From Apoderus coryli (taxonomy: Eukaryota; Arthropoda; Insecta; Coleoptera; Attelabidae): a stretch of DNA of 64,000 nucleotides. Below are positions 20,742 to 32,148 of this stretch, piece by piece. Within the stretch, counting starts at the first letter, position 1; every line of letters starts with the position of its first letter. The notes below the pieces were generated by a model. That model had not been told where the DNA came from. It did not search any database and worked only from the letters and a program-made list of their open reading frames with translations. The stretch spans positions 25,120,860 to 25,184,859 of the forward strand of contig OU452199.1 of NCBI GenBank assembly GCA_911728435.2, read 5' to 3'. Made by a program: the position numbers and the translations under genes.

Positions 20742-21787
20742 ACTTAAGTTGGAACCATATGGAAAACTTTTTTAATATTGGTTTTGTGAAAAAATTAATT
20801 CTTGATAAAAAGTACTGCATGGTTGTTAAAATGCAACCATCAGATATCAAATTTTTTAAGCCGTACACGGGGTGTGTACAAAATTACAATTTTAATCAAG
20901 AGTAAAGTACCTTTATTTTTTACAATACAGAACAATGTTATAGAGTAAAATTATTTTGCATGCAAAGCTATATTCACATATTATGCAATTACAGTCATTT
21001 AGCATGAAAATTGAGGTTTGGTGATTATTTACTGATCACTTTGTATTAATTTTTCTGGCTTGCCACAATTTAACGTAATCTAGGATGCACTGACATAAAA
21101 TATTGAACAGTGAATGTCAGAGTGAGTTGATATTTGTCAAATTACAGTAAACATGGTGTTGTGTTTCATTAATTTAAGGTGTTTGATTAAACCACATATT
21201 ATATATTTATTTATATTGTATTTTATTACTATTAATATTATCATAGTTATCTGTTATTCGTTTGGTGTCAGGTGGCAGAGAGTGCGGTCTACGACAACCT
21301 ACTGTTTACAATGTTATCCTACTATGCCGTACGCATGTGCGTGTGGGCACACAACACATGGTAAAGTTACTAAATAATAAAGAAAAATATAAATTGTCTT
21401 AATTGTTGGAGGAAAATACAAAACACATAGAGAGGCACTAATAATTTTTAATAGGTAATAAACATCCACATAGAAACATTTCTCAACAATTACAAAAGTA
21501 TTAAATAAATTCAAGACCAGTGAATTTCCATGCTAAATGGCTGTAATTTGACTATACTTTTAATTCAAAATAAGCTTTCCTAATAACATTCTTCTGTATT
21601 GTAAAAAATAAGGTACTTTACTCTTGAGTGAAGTTAATATTTTTTGATAAACCTCGTATACGGCTTAGAAAATGGTTATCTGATTATTGCGTTTTAAGTT
21701 TTGGACCATGCAGAACTTTTCATCAAAAATAAATTTTTCCACAAAACCAATAATAACAAAGTTTTCCATATTCTTCCCACTTAAGTC
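20742..21787. mobile_element. Inverted-repeat element with about 200-bp arms
   Basis: The arm 20742-20945 (ACTTAAGTTGGAAC, ATGGAAAACTTT, GTGTACAAAATT) is found inverted at about 21590-21787 with roughly 20 percent difference. The middle (20946-21589) is AT-rich and codes for nothing recognised. It could be an old fold-back DNA transposon. The target duplication was not resolved. Confidence 0.6.
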
Positions 21788-22417
21788 GGCACACTGTATA
21801 TAGAAGAAATATTTAATGCTAGAACTGTGCCTGTAGTTTGTTATATAATTACAGTAAAAAAAATAATATGTTATAGCGCATAAACTTAATTCTCAAACGA
21901 ATTACCCAGAGTGTATCTCGATGTTTAGCTGACACGCGTTGAACCCACATTTCCCATATTATAGTACTAATTAATCACATCACATTCATTAATTATTACC
22001 AAAGCTAGTAATAGCGAGCTTATAATATACGACGTTCAGAAACAAGGAGTTAGGAGTTTTATAAAAATACATGTTAGTTACCAGTGAGTGCCCGCTGCTT
22101 CGTGTACTTTACTGTAATTTAATAATACAGTACAATAATATAATCAATTGATGGACATTTTTCTATCCTAGATGAGGGTCATCTTCAGTATTTTATTACT
22201 AAAGATAATTGCTTTTTTAGTAATAAAACACGCGTTTGGGCTAAGGATGAAGAAATAAACTTTAATCAAAATATCATGAATATCCATAACAACAACTAAT
22301 GCACATAACAATCGAATCTGTAAATATACGAAAGAGAAAATTGCTTTAAAATAAATGGGAAATAGTTATCAGACCTGAGTAGAGAAATTACTTCAAAACT
22401 AAAAACCTAATGAAACT
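21788..22417. other. AT-rich interval without recognised features
   Basis: No gene seen. A partial hammerhead-like string near 22165-22200 was considered and rejected. Confidence 0.5.
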
Positions 22418-25097
22418 ACTGGAAAGTCAGAGATATAACTAATTCTGCTACTTGATTTTCGTTTTGTATATATTATATAGTATTATTTACAATTTTTTGT
22501 TAACGTACAAAATAGCCAAAAATCCGTTTCATAATGAGAACCATTATGATACAAATTTTTGATAACGATACAGATTTTTAACCAATAGAAACCCATAATT
22601 GTTCAACCAAGCATGCTGTGTATTTGACGTTTCTCAATACAAATATAAATATATTTTCGACACCCGTGCAATACACTTATATGCCAAAAATCCGTTTCAT
22701 AACAAGATCCATTATGATACAGATTTTTCATAACGATTTTTAACCAATAGAAATCCATAATTTTTCAATCAGGCATGCTGTGCATTTGACGTTTGTCAAT
22801 ACAAGTATAATAGTGTATTGTGCAACTAACATGAAATGACCATTTCCTACTCATATGATCTGTCATGACCAGGAAAATTACCTGCTAGGCAACTAGTGGG
22901 AAATATTTATTGTGGACGGGTAAATGAAAAACAGCATTACAATGTACTACATTTTCAAATCATGATTGAACATATAATAAAGGTATTTAAAGACAGTCGT
23001 AGAAAAAATAATCATGATTTGACAACGTAGAACATTGTAATGCTGTTTAACATTTACCCGTGCGTAATAATATTTCTCACTAGTTGCTAGGCAACTAATG
23101 GGAAATATTATTACGCACGGATAAAATTTCCTTGTAATGACAAAAGTAGCATCGGGCATGGAAAATCACCATAGCAACGCCGAAAATACAAACACCAAAT
23201 TGACAGTTTTGGCATTTATAATTAATAATAATTATAATTAAGTATTTCGCTAATTTCAAAACACATAAACAGTGATAGGGAATATAGTTTAACACCACCT
23301 AGTCAATTTAATACTTCTAATTTATCGTATTTAGGCTTATACGCTAACAAGGGTAAGTTTCGAAAAACAAATATTTTCCTAAAAATTATGTTAAATTTAT
23401 TCAAAAGCATTAAAATAGTCGTAGAAAAAGTATAGTGTGAATCTCACATGAAATGACCATTTCCTACTCGTATGATTTGCAGCACTCGTCTGCGGCTCAT
23501 GCTGCAAATGATCATACTCGTAGGAAATGCATGTCATTTCATGTTAGTTGCACAATATACTATTATACGTCAATACACGTATAATAGTATATTGTGCAAC
23601 GCTAATTCCAAAACACAAAAACCAATAGAAATCCATAATTTTTCAATCAGGCATGCTGTGCATTTGACGTTTGTCAATACAAGTATAATAGTGTATTGTG
23701 CAACTAACATGAAATGACCATTTCCTACTCGTATGATCTGTCATGACCAGGAAAATTACCTGCTAGGCAACTAGTGGGAAATATTTATTGTGGACGGGTA
23801 AATGAAAAACAGCATTGCAATGTACTACATTTTCAAATCATGATTGAACATATAATAAAGGTATTTAAAGACAGTCGTAGAAAAAATAATCATGATTTGA
23901 CAACGTAGAACATTGTAATGCTGTTTAACATTTACCCGTGCGTAATAATATTTCTCACTAGTTGCTAGGCAACTAATGGGAAATATTATTACGCACGGAT
24001 AAAATTTCCTTGTAATGACAAAAGTAGCATCGGGCATGAAAAATCACCATAGCAACGCCGAAAATACAAACACCAAATTGACAGTTTTGGCATTTATAAT
24101 TAATAATAATTATAATTAAGTATTTCGCTAATTTCAAAACACATAAACAGTGATAGTGAATATAGTTTAACACCACCTAGTCAATTTAATACTTCTAATT
24201 TATCGTATTTAGGCTTATACGCTAACAAGGGTAAGTTTCGAAAAACAAATATTTTCCTAAAAATTATGTTAAATTTATTCAAAAGCATTAAAACAGTCGT
24301 AGAAAAAGTATAGTGTGAATCTCACATGAAATGACCATTTCCTACTCGTATGATTTGCAGCACTCGTCTGCGGCTCATGCTGCAAATGATCATACTCGTA
24401 GGAAATGCATGTCATTTCATGTTAGTTGCACAATATACTATTATACGTCAATACACGTATAATAGTATATTGTGCAACGCTAATTCCAAAACACAAAAAC
24501 CAATAGAAATCCATAATTTTTCAATCAGGCATGCTGTGCATTTGACGTTTGTCAATACAAGTATAATAGTGTATTGTGCAACTAACATGAAATGACCATT
24601 TCCTACTCGTATGATCTGCAGCACTCGTCTGCGGCTCATGCTGCAAATGATCATACTCGTAGGAAATGCATCTCATTTCATGTTAGTTGCACAATATACT
24701 ATTATACCTGTATTGACAAACGTCAAATGCACAGCATGCCTGATTGAAAAATTATGGATTTCTATTGGTTAAAAATCGTTATGAAAAATCTGTATCATAA
24801 TGGATCTTGTTATGAAACGGATTTTTGGCATATAAGTGTATTGCACGGGTGTCGAAAATATATTTATATTTGTATTGAGAAACGTCAAATACACAGCATG
24901 CTTGGTTGAACAATTATGGGTTTCTATTGGTTAAAAATCTGTATCGTTATCAAAAATTTGTATCATAATGGTTCTCATTATGAAACGGATTTTTGGCTAT
25001 TTTGTACGATAACAAAAAATTGTAAATAATACTATATAATATATACAAAACGAAAATCAAGTAGCAGCATTAGTTATATCTCTGACTTTCCAGCAAA
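22418..25097. mobile_element. 2.7-kb inverted-repeat element with 878-bp tandem core
   Basis: Outer arms of about 415 bp: 22418-22832 (starting CTGGAAAGTCAGAG) is inverted at about 24683-25097 (ending CTCTGACTTTCCAG). The core has two tandem 878-bp units at 22743-23620 and 23621-24498, then 118 bp of a third. Units differ at only a handful of bases. Each unit has a fold-back (AATCATGATT near 22960 and 22995) and a hairpin block CCTACTCGTATGAT...TGCAGCA. No transposase. The open frames in it are mirror images of palindromic sequence and are not credible genes. Confidence 0.8.
22743..24616. repeat. Tandem array, 878-bp unit, 2.1 copies
   Basis: ACCAATAGAAATCC recurs at 22743, 23621 and 24499, exactly 878 bp apart. 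The third unit diverges at about 24617. Near identity of the first two points to recent duplication or gene conversion. Confidence 0.9.
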
Positions 25098-25349
25098 GGA
25101 TCATACTCGTAGGAAATATATGTCATTTAATGTTCTTTGCACAATATACTATTATAGTTCTTCATTATTTATCGGGTGTAGAAAAAATAGCGTATGCAAC
25201 TACTATATTATTATGGGATGCACGTTTTTGGAATTGAGTGGATGCGATTGACCTCAACAATCTTTAGAAAATACTTAACTGCTGAAGTATACGTCCCGGA
25301 GATTAACTGAAACTATAGTTTCTGCGATTTTGAAAACGTAACGGGCGTT
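25098..25349. other. Short interval without recognised features
   Basis: Only a stray half-hairpin (CATACTCGTAGGAAAT near 25102) like those in the element to the left. Confidence 0.4.
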
Positions 25350-25515
25350 CTGCTTTTATCTTTTCGTGAAAAGAATGACTTTAGTCTTAGTGGGCTTGAC
25401 CAAAACCTGATTATATTCACATAATATTTGTACACTAGAGAAAATCATCTGTGTTTTATCACATGTATCTTCTAGCAATTGTATAAAATCCGTTGTCACT
25501 CTGTAGTCCGCATCT
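25350..25515 (-). pseudogene. LINE RT fragment (I/R1-like)
   Basis: Minus strand: TTDFIQLLEDTCDKTQMIFS followed by VKPTKTKVILFTKR. This matches the post-catalytic block (vNP.KT..vlFTrK) of I- and R1-group LINE RTs. It is cut at the right by the poly(A) LINE at 25534 and has decayed beyond that to the left. Confidence 0.65.
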
Positions 25516-25754
25516 TGCGCATTAGATAAATATTTTTTTTTTTTTTGAAAATCAGTTTATTTATTTATCAACAAATTTAACAATTAAATTTACAAACATA
25601 GCAACAAAACTCTCCAATCAGTGCCTAAAAGCTCTGGCCTCGAGAGTAATACATATAAATAGCGGACTAGATTTTAATCTATGATAAGTAATAAGTGTTA
25701 CAAACAGCCTATACTGTAGGTATTACCTTATGTTAATTAATATTAATAATTATG

Positions 25755-27065
25755 TTAAACAAGATGCATCTTCACACTCTTAACAAATAAGTTATAATTA
25801 TTTCTATTTTTGATCACATCAGGTAGTCTGTTATATACTTTTGCAGCATTTAGAATTGGGTTATTTAAGCCTATATTCGATCTCGTATATATCTGATATA
25901 TATTATTCTGTGATCTTGTTTCATATCCATGCACCTCATGAGAAAATCGAATGTGTGTGTTACATTTTTGTTCTTTGTGAATTACTTTATACATTAATTT
26001 GCACTGTTCTAACTCTAGTAATCTATCGAGTTTCCAGACACCCAACCCCCCGTATAGAGCTGTTGTATGTGTTCGTCTGTCGTAACTATAGAGTATTTTT
26101 AAAATCTTGTTTTGTAACGTTTGCATTGCATTAAAAACAGTATTACCACACATACCCCACACAGGAAATAGGTATCTGAAGTGGCTCAAAAAGTAGGCAT
26201 TATAAATGTTATCCTTACTTTTATTTGTTAAATAATTTCTACATCTGAATATTGTTGGGATCATCGACAGAACCCCTCGAGAAATATTATTTGCATGTTC
26301 AGACCAATTCAAGCTCTCATCCAGGTACAAGCCCAAATATTTTATTACGGAAGCCTTTTGTATATTTAAATCACTAATTTTTATATTTATAGTATTGACA
26401 ACCTTGCTTTTTTGTTTCAAAAGCATATACTTCGTTTTCTCTATATTAATTTTGATCTTGTTAGAGAGTAGCCATTGCACGTAGACCCGAAGATCAGCAT
26501 TAACTTCCCGTTCGAGCTCTCGCTCGTCCGAAGCATCATACACCAGTACCGTGTCATCAGCAAATGTGAAATACCGAGCTCTGAGATTTGCTTTTTTTAA
26601 ATTAAGAACATAGAGAACGGATCCCTGTGGTACGCCATATGTATTTGTTAACCTACTACTGCACTCGCCACCATGTTTCACATATTGCTCCCTGCCGCAA
26701 AGATATGTTTTGATTAAATCATAAATGTTACCTCTAAATCCCATTGTTTGAAGCTTGTGCAGCAGTATGCCAAAATCAACAACGTCAAATGCCTTCCTCA
26801 GATCCACGAACACGGCCACCACTATATGTTTATTATCTAATGCCGCGGATATGTGATTTACAAGATCCACCGTAGCACTCAGTGTACTACTATTTTTAAC
26901 AAACCCGTACTGGAACACGTCCACCTCAATATATTTTTCTATAAATGCTAACATCCGTTTTTTTATTATTTTTTCTAAAATTTTTGACAAAACACTTACA
27001 ACTGATATTGGTCTATAATTATTTAAACAGTCTTTTTTTCCACTTTTAAATATTGGTGTAATCCT
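25755..27065 (-). pseudogene. LINE ORF2: RT and C-terminal domain
   Basis: Minus-strand open frame with FQYGFVKNSSTLSATVDLVN, AVFVDLRKAFDVVD (catalytic aspartate), YGVPQGSVL, YFTFADDTVLVYDA (catalytic FADD), IEKTKYMLL, IKYLGLYLDESLNWSEH and FLSHFRYLFPVWG, ending with YNRLPDVIKN. Between GVPQGSVL and YVLNLKKAN the usual GP(L/I)LF residues are missing, so the palm has a short deletion. The part before 26990 (PIFKSGKKDCLNNYRPISVV) is in the same sense but joined by a frameshift. Confidence 0.85.
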
Positions 27066-27080
27066 GCTGATTTTTAGTTC

Positions 27081-28270
27081 CTACGGGAAAGTTCCATTCG
27101 TTAAAACATTATTAATTAATTTTTTCAAAATAGGTTTTAAGTCAGTTTTTAAATTGGTTATGTCTAACACTGAAATTTGATCATGACCTGGCGCTGAGCT
27201 AGTTTTTAGTTCAAGTATAACTTCATCAATTTCTTTTTCGTCTGTAAGATCTAAATACATACTTCTATCAAAATAAATCTCCTCACTTTTAACAAAATTT
27301 TGTATTAAATTTAGTCCGGATTCTACATCTTTAACAATACTTTCACCTACTTCTGCAAAATATTTATTTAAATGGTTAACTATCTCATTTGTATCCTCTA
27401 CACTTACATTATTAATATTTAAAGAACCAATTGCACACGCCTCAGATGGTTTATTTTTTATAAATTGACTTACAAAACTCCATTGTTTTCTTAAATTAGT
27501 ACCAGCCTGTGGCCACTTGTTTTGAAAATAACGATTTTTTAACGTTTTGATCTTGTTGTTAACCCTGTTTTTAGTTTTATTATAATCGGTAGCTGCTTGT
27601 AGATTATTAGGATATTTTAATTTTTTGTCATATAACAAATCCCGCTGTTTCATCAACTCAAGTAGTTCATTATTCATCCAAAAGTTATTTTCATGAATTC
27701 TAATAACCTTTGTACGCTCAGATTGTATTTTGCAATTTTTTATCAACTCTATTAATGCTTGAAATGATTCAACATTTGTATTTTCCGTTTGTTGTCTAAA
27801 TAAAGAATGGAATTTTGCATAATCAATTGTTTTAGATACATGATTTATTTTTGACTTGACTATCCTACAGTTATTCTTAATAGTAATTGACAATAGTTTA
27901 TGGTCAGAAAGGGAATTATTCTCAATTTTTACTACGCAATTCAATCTCGATTGTTGATCCGTTATCACATGATCTATAATAGTCTTGCTATAATCTGTAA
28001 CTCTAGTAGCGTTCAACTCATCAATGGTATTAATAACCCTAAAATCATTCAACGTTAACAAATCCACATAATTTCTAGAAACATCACTATTGCTGAGTAG
28101 GTTTATGTTAAAGTTTCCCACTATTAAATGATTTTTCGGGTGTCTCCTTAAAATTGTTTCTAACGTTATTAAAAAATCTTCACTTTTGTGTGATGGTGGT
28201 TTGTAAATAACGCTTAACTTACAGTCCTTATCACCGATACCAGAAAAATGAAATAAATCAACACTAATTT
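27081..28270 (-). pseudogene. LINE ORF2: endonuclease end, linker, start of RT
   Basis: From the truncated 5' end: LSVIYKPPSHKSEDFL, LIVGNFNIN (GDFN block with D changed to N), IDHVITD and SLSDHKLLSI (the SDH block). Then a linker with FWMNNELLELMKQRDLLYDK and WSFVSQFIKNK, and the RT entry APGHDQISVLDI. The N for D change in the GDFN block would weaken the nuclease. Confidence 0.8.
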
Positions 28271-28299
28271 AAAAAATTCTGTCACACAAGTAGGATATA

Positions 28300-28360
28300 C
28301 TGCCATATCTCTCCATTTCCAGGTGTTCTACCAATTGAACTACCAAGGTACATGATCATA
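28300..28360 (-). ncRNA. tRNA-like 5' half (SINE fragment)
   Basis: On the minus strand, TGGTAGTTCAATTGGTAGAA is a good tRNA D arm and Pol III A box. A B box is not evident downstream, so only half is present. Its A box resembles the tRNA-like element at 17461-17530. Confidence 0.45.
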
Positions 28361-28440
28361 TGAAACTTTCCCAATTCGTACTTGCCTCGGTTTTTATGTG
28401 CAGTACGTCTCAATCAAATACATCCAAATTATGAATTATA

Positions 28441-28847
28441 GAGAGAGAGATGTTTTTTGCGACACCTAGCGTGAACAGGCAATATGCCGGGTGAAACACA
28501 GTTCACAAACGATGGCCGGACAAGAAGTAACAACTCCATTATATCCTATTGCCAACACTAGATGCGCCGGAATCCCCTAGCAGGGAGGCTTTATTTAAGA
28601 ATTGCTTGTTACATAAAGCAACAAGACTTTAAGTTATGTTGGAAATTTGTTTCCCACTACCATGCTTTCACCAGACGGCCGTTTCGTCAATCCACGACTC
28701 ATCAGTGGTGATCGGCAGGCAGTGTGACCCAAATTTCCAACATTTACAAAGAGCTTATACTATCACGGGAATTGATTGAGAGCATGGTAGTGTGAAACAA
28801 ATTTCCAACATTACTTAAAGTCTTGTTGCTTTATGTAACAAGCAATT
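28441..28847 (-). mobile_element. 407-bp hammerhead retrozyme-like element, 12-bp target duplication
   Basis: Flanked by TTATGAATTATA at 28429-28440 and 28848-28859. The body at 28441-28588 (GATGTTTTTTGCGACAC..., CAATATGCCGGGTGAA, CCCTAGCAGGGAGGC) is the same as in 13869-14348 and at 29014-29155. The rest is a fold-back of about 75 bp (28590-28672 against 28778-28852) around the HHR. No coding capacity. Confidence 0.8.
28669..28710 (-). ncRNA. Hammerhead ribozyme, perfect consensus
   Basis: Minus strand: stem I CACCA/UGGUG (5 pairs), core CUGAUGA, stem II GUC/GAC closing GUGGAUU, GAAAC, stem III ACGG/CCGU (self-complementary), and GUC cleavage triplet. All core bases are conserved, so self-cleavage as a dimer is expected. 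Best example in the window. Confidence 0.9.
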
Positions 28848-29013
28848 CTTATGAATTATACATATTTAACATTTTTAATGTGAGCCTGCTAGATTTTTGA
28901 AGTCATAATTATGTCTCAAATGCAGAAATGCTGGACATGGTTTGTATTTATGAACAAGAAAATTATGCGGAGCGTGCTGTTGGTCAGAGATTACTACAAT
29001 TATTATAGACGAA

Positions 29014-29155
29014 GAGATGTTTTTGGCGTCAGCAGGCAATATGCCTGGTGAAAGTCAGTTCACAAACGATGGCCGGACAAGAAAAGACAACTCCATTATA
29101 TCCTATTGCCAACACTAGATGCGCCCGAATCCCCTAGCGGGAAGGCTTTATTTAC
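29014..29155. mobile_element. Third, partial copy of the retrozyme-like body
   Basis: AGAGATGTTTTTGGCG, CAATATGCCTGGTGAA and CCCTAGCGGGAAGGCTTTAT match the body of 28441-28588 at about 90 percent. The HHR half is absent. A BEL/Pao fragment follows at 29160, and another GATGTTTTTGGCGACATCT lies at 29432, just beyond that fragment. Confidence 0.65.
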
Positions 29156-29159
29156 GAAT

Positions 29160-29405
29160 ACGCAAAGCTTGTAAAAAACTATCTTTTGATAAGTTAGACA
29201 CCAGTTCCAAATGGACTGCTCTGTACACAGCGCAGGTAAAAATGCAGACCCATACCTTCACATTATTTCTAATATACAGAGGTCCAGTCAAATCAACACC
29301 GGAAACTTTAAATATTGCCGCATCTGAAATTCGGTTTCATGGTAAAGATAAACTACGTGTTTCAAAATGTTTGCTTTCATGTTTTCTGCAAATCACACAC
29401 TTGTA
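29160..29405 (-). pseudogene. BEL/Pao retrotransposon integrase fragment
   Basis: Minus-strand translation: CVICRKHESKHFE (end of the zinc-binding part), a stop, then VSGVDLTGPLYIRNN (first catalytic aspartate in GVDLTGP) and VCIFTCAVYRAVHLELVSN, LSKDSFLQALR. The YRAVHLELV block is diagnostic of BEL/Pao integrases. About 80 codons remain, with no LTR, gag or RT nearby. The plus-strand frame over the same bases is a shadow. Confidence 0.8.
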
Positions 29406-29780
29406 AATGACAGATTTAATTTGACAAACAGATGTTTTTGGCGACATCTAACGTCTAAAAACATGGCTGCCCCACTTTTCCATCAAGCTTACTACACATT
29501 TACTATAAACCCAAATTTATGAATGAACGACTGAAAATCCCAACGCCGCCGTCTGGTGTTGAATTCCAGATACTAATCACGCACTGACAGACTATGTTTA
29601 TCTTAGACAAGGAAAGAGAGTGGACCCGTAACTGTGCCGGTCGTTATGTTACCACCTAGCACATATCCCTTAGATTCAGAGGCGTAACATACATAACTTA
29701 TGTGATATATTTTTGAAATTTTATTTAATTTTGATGATTAATAGTTTTAATAAAAAAGGATATGGGCATGTGGATATATT
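29406..29780. other. Interval without a gene
   Basis: It starts with a piece of the retrozyme-like body. TCTTAGACAAGGAAAGAGAG near 29603 is found inverted near 30833, which may mark another old inverted-repeat element. Confidence 0.4.
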
Positions 29781-30115
29781 AATAATAATAATAACAAATC
29801 TTTATTTCAAATAAATGTACCTACATTTCCACAATCACACGAGCATACAAATAAATGAAACGACGTCAAAAAAGAGAAAAACAAAAAAAATTGATACTCC
29901 TAACTACATATCAAAATAATCTGCCAATTGATATGGTTCTAGTTCCACTAGTAATTTCCTAACTTCATTCTTAAATATCTTCAATCTATTTATTTCTTTG
30001 ATATTGATTGGTAGTTTGTTCACAAATCTAATTATTATATAATGCTGATTTTTCGGTTAGTGATAATCTGTGAGTGAGAGGTACTGCAGTAGACACAACA
30101 CCAATACATAACGTT
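29781..30115 (-). pseudogene. LINE 3' end with ORF2 C-terminus
   Basis: The minus strand ends in a (TAA)n tail with AATAAAGATTTG (plus-strand 29781-29810). Upstream is a C-terminal block RFVNKLPINIKEINRLKIFK followed by NEVRKLL and a stop near 29900, the usual N.LP......FK..l end of jockey-like ORF2. Nothing else of the element remains. Confidence 0.65.
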
Positions 30116-31349
30116 TTTATTGTCCTTTAAATAGAATGAGATTTGTTAATTGATTTCGAGAATGGGATTTAATTTTTGAGACTGTAGTTTTGTTATGAAA
30201 TATACACGAACATTAAGACATTTGACACAAATAGATTTTATTAAAAAGTATATTATGTGATTTGCTGGGCTATCTAGTGCATGTTGTTCTAAAGATTGAA
30301 ACAATTAAAAAGCTAAAGTGACATTATTTTATTCACTTTTAACGCAAAAATGTGTAAAAAACAAATTTTTTGGAAAAATATAATGTCTACGCCCCTGATA
30401 AAGTAAACATCTATAGAGCTTTCTATCAAAAAATAATGCTTTATCATGTTGATTTTAAATGAATTGTTGGATCCAACAGTTTTAATAAGGTAAACTGAAA
30501 CCTGTTATACTACATACTAAAAGATAATAGCCTAAAGATTACTTATAATTATTAAAAACTAATAAAAACTAGAAGCGACTTGATACATCATTCTAAGTTT
30601 TACCTATGAAACGAAATTCTGGACTCCTTTTGTTCACTGCGACTTGGGCATCCAAAAGCCACACAACGTACCATTTTATTAATATACAAAATAAATTTCT
30701 ATTCCCAATTTTCACAAATAAAATCATCAAAAATGCAAACGTAGTTTTCTGTTTTTCAGCACATAAAAAATGGCAGCCGCATTAAAAGCGTAACACTTGC
30801 CATGCATTCAGATATACGAACGTGCGGTATCCCCTCTCTTTCCTAATCTAAGATGTTTATAAAGACAATGTAGTTACCATACCTGTATTCTCCTCCCTTA
30901 CTTTAAATAAGTCTTTGTCATGGCTTTCTGTCTCATTTATACAACTGACACTTGACATAGACTGTTGACAGTTCACAATGTCATACAATAACCATAGACA
31001 TGATATGATGTCCTGTGACGCAGTGGAAAAAAGAGGTTACATACCGAAACGAATATTCAAAAAAGAATCTGTCAACTCAAGAAAGTTACTTGAGCAATAG
31101 TTGAATGTCGCTAGATTGCAAGCCAAAAGGTAACAACTCATGATAGACAAGCTGACAAATCGGCCCAGCCATGACGCTGAAAGTAACTTAGAGAGCCAAG
31201 GAGGATCAAGCGAGTTTCTGTTTCAGAATTACGAGAACTTTTGGACTTGTAGTGAACCATTCCCAAACCTGCAACGTAAAAATATGTCTTTTTGTTTTGT
31301 AGAGCTGTATTATGTAAATGTTTTTACATCAATAAATTTATATATCATT
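30116..31349. other. AT-rich interval without recognised genes
   Basis: No domain recognised. Short open frames on both strands show no family motif. Confidence 0.5.
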
Positions 31350-31570
31350 TTCTAGTTCCTCTAATGCAAACACAAAATTATCTCGTAAATACTTGCTAAT
31401 TTTGTGTAAAACAGCACAGCAAACAATTATTTTTGGAACTTTTGTAAAAGATGTTTTAACCTGTCCTAGAAGAAACCTTTGCTCTAGTTGTCCAAAAACT
31501 CTCTCCATTACAACTCTCTCCCTGAAGTGAGTTATTAAATATTGCTTTTTAACTTTGTTGAATTCTAAGC
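31350..31570 (-). pseudogene. PIF/Harbinger transposase, C-terminal fragment
   Basis: Minus-strand translation includes FRERVVMERVFGQLEQRFLL and then VPKIIVCCAVLHKISKYL. The block RVVxERxFGxLKxRF carries the catalytic glutamate of the DDE_Tnp_4 family (PIF/Harbinger, HARBI1), and CAVLHN follows it in intact relatives. The rest of the gene is missing here; an N-terminal piece of similar type lies at 32390 on the other strand. Confidence 0.75.
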
Positions 31571-32148
31571 CTATTTGTTAAATATTTTTCCGCACTTTTC
31601 TCCCCCGTATTTTTTATCATCGCCAGTAAAATGTGGTATAGTTACTATAAATTATAGGTCGTTGAAAGGTTATTAGGTATTAGTAAACTAATTAGTAAAT
31701 AATAATTCTATAACTACATAAGTATTGTAATGTTGTATCGTTAATGGGCGGGAACAACATCTCAACAACTTGCATCGACGCGCGGTTCATAAGTGAAGTT
31801 AACAGACAGTTGTTGACATTATTTTAAAGTGTTGTTGTTTTTGATGCTGGCTTGAACATAAAGTCATAGAGATAACAACGAGCTATACTACAGTTATTAT
31901 AAAACTTAGAAAGTAAAAAAATATAAAGATTATTAGTTAAAACAGTTTGAAATTGTTTGGGAAATGCTCTATACAAGATTTATAAAGTTCATAATAAAAT
32001 AAATATTTTGTTGTTCTTTGCTTATCATTTTCCAGAACAATTTTGAAAATATTGTGAAGCATTTTATACAAGAAGATAGTACACTACAACTCACGTCTCA
32101 CTTAAGCAGCACATCTCATCTGGCAATATAATATTCTTAAAGGGGCCC
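31571..32148. other. Interval without recognised features
   Basis: Nothing supported from sequence. Confidence 0.4.

Larger units (their letters stand above)
25534..28270 (-). mobile_element. Poly(A)-tailed LINE, 5'-truncated
   Basis: The minus-strand 3' end is poly(A) (plus-strand T-run at about 25532-25546), preceded by AATAAATAAA. The 5' end is truncated near 28270 inside the endonuclease. It holds the endonuclease end, linker, RT and C-terminal region in one direction, with a break near 27000-27080 and a small loss in the RT. The clade is in the jockey/CR1 superfamily; a CR1-group (Daphne- or Crack-like) assignment is only a guess. The poly(A) tail separates it from the microsatellite-tailed LINEs around it. 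Confidence 0.82.

Noticed and set aside
22160..22205. Possible further hammerhead on the minus strand (CUGAAGA followed by GACCCUCAUCUAGGAU)
   Set aside because: Stem II pairs weakly, stem I does not pair and no acceptable cleavage triplet follows.
22947..24176. Repeated 70- and 67-codon minus-strand frames in the 878-bp units
   Set aside because: They lie in fold-back sequence and show no domain; the two copies match simply because the unit is duplicated.
29119..29406. 95-codon plus-strand open frame
   Set aside because: It is the complement of the BEL/Pao integrase segment, whose motifs read on the minus strand.
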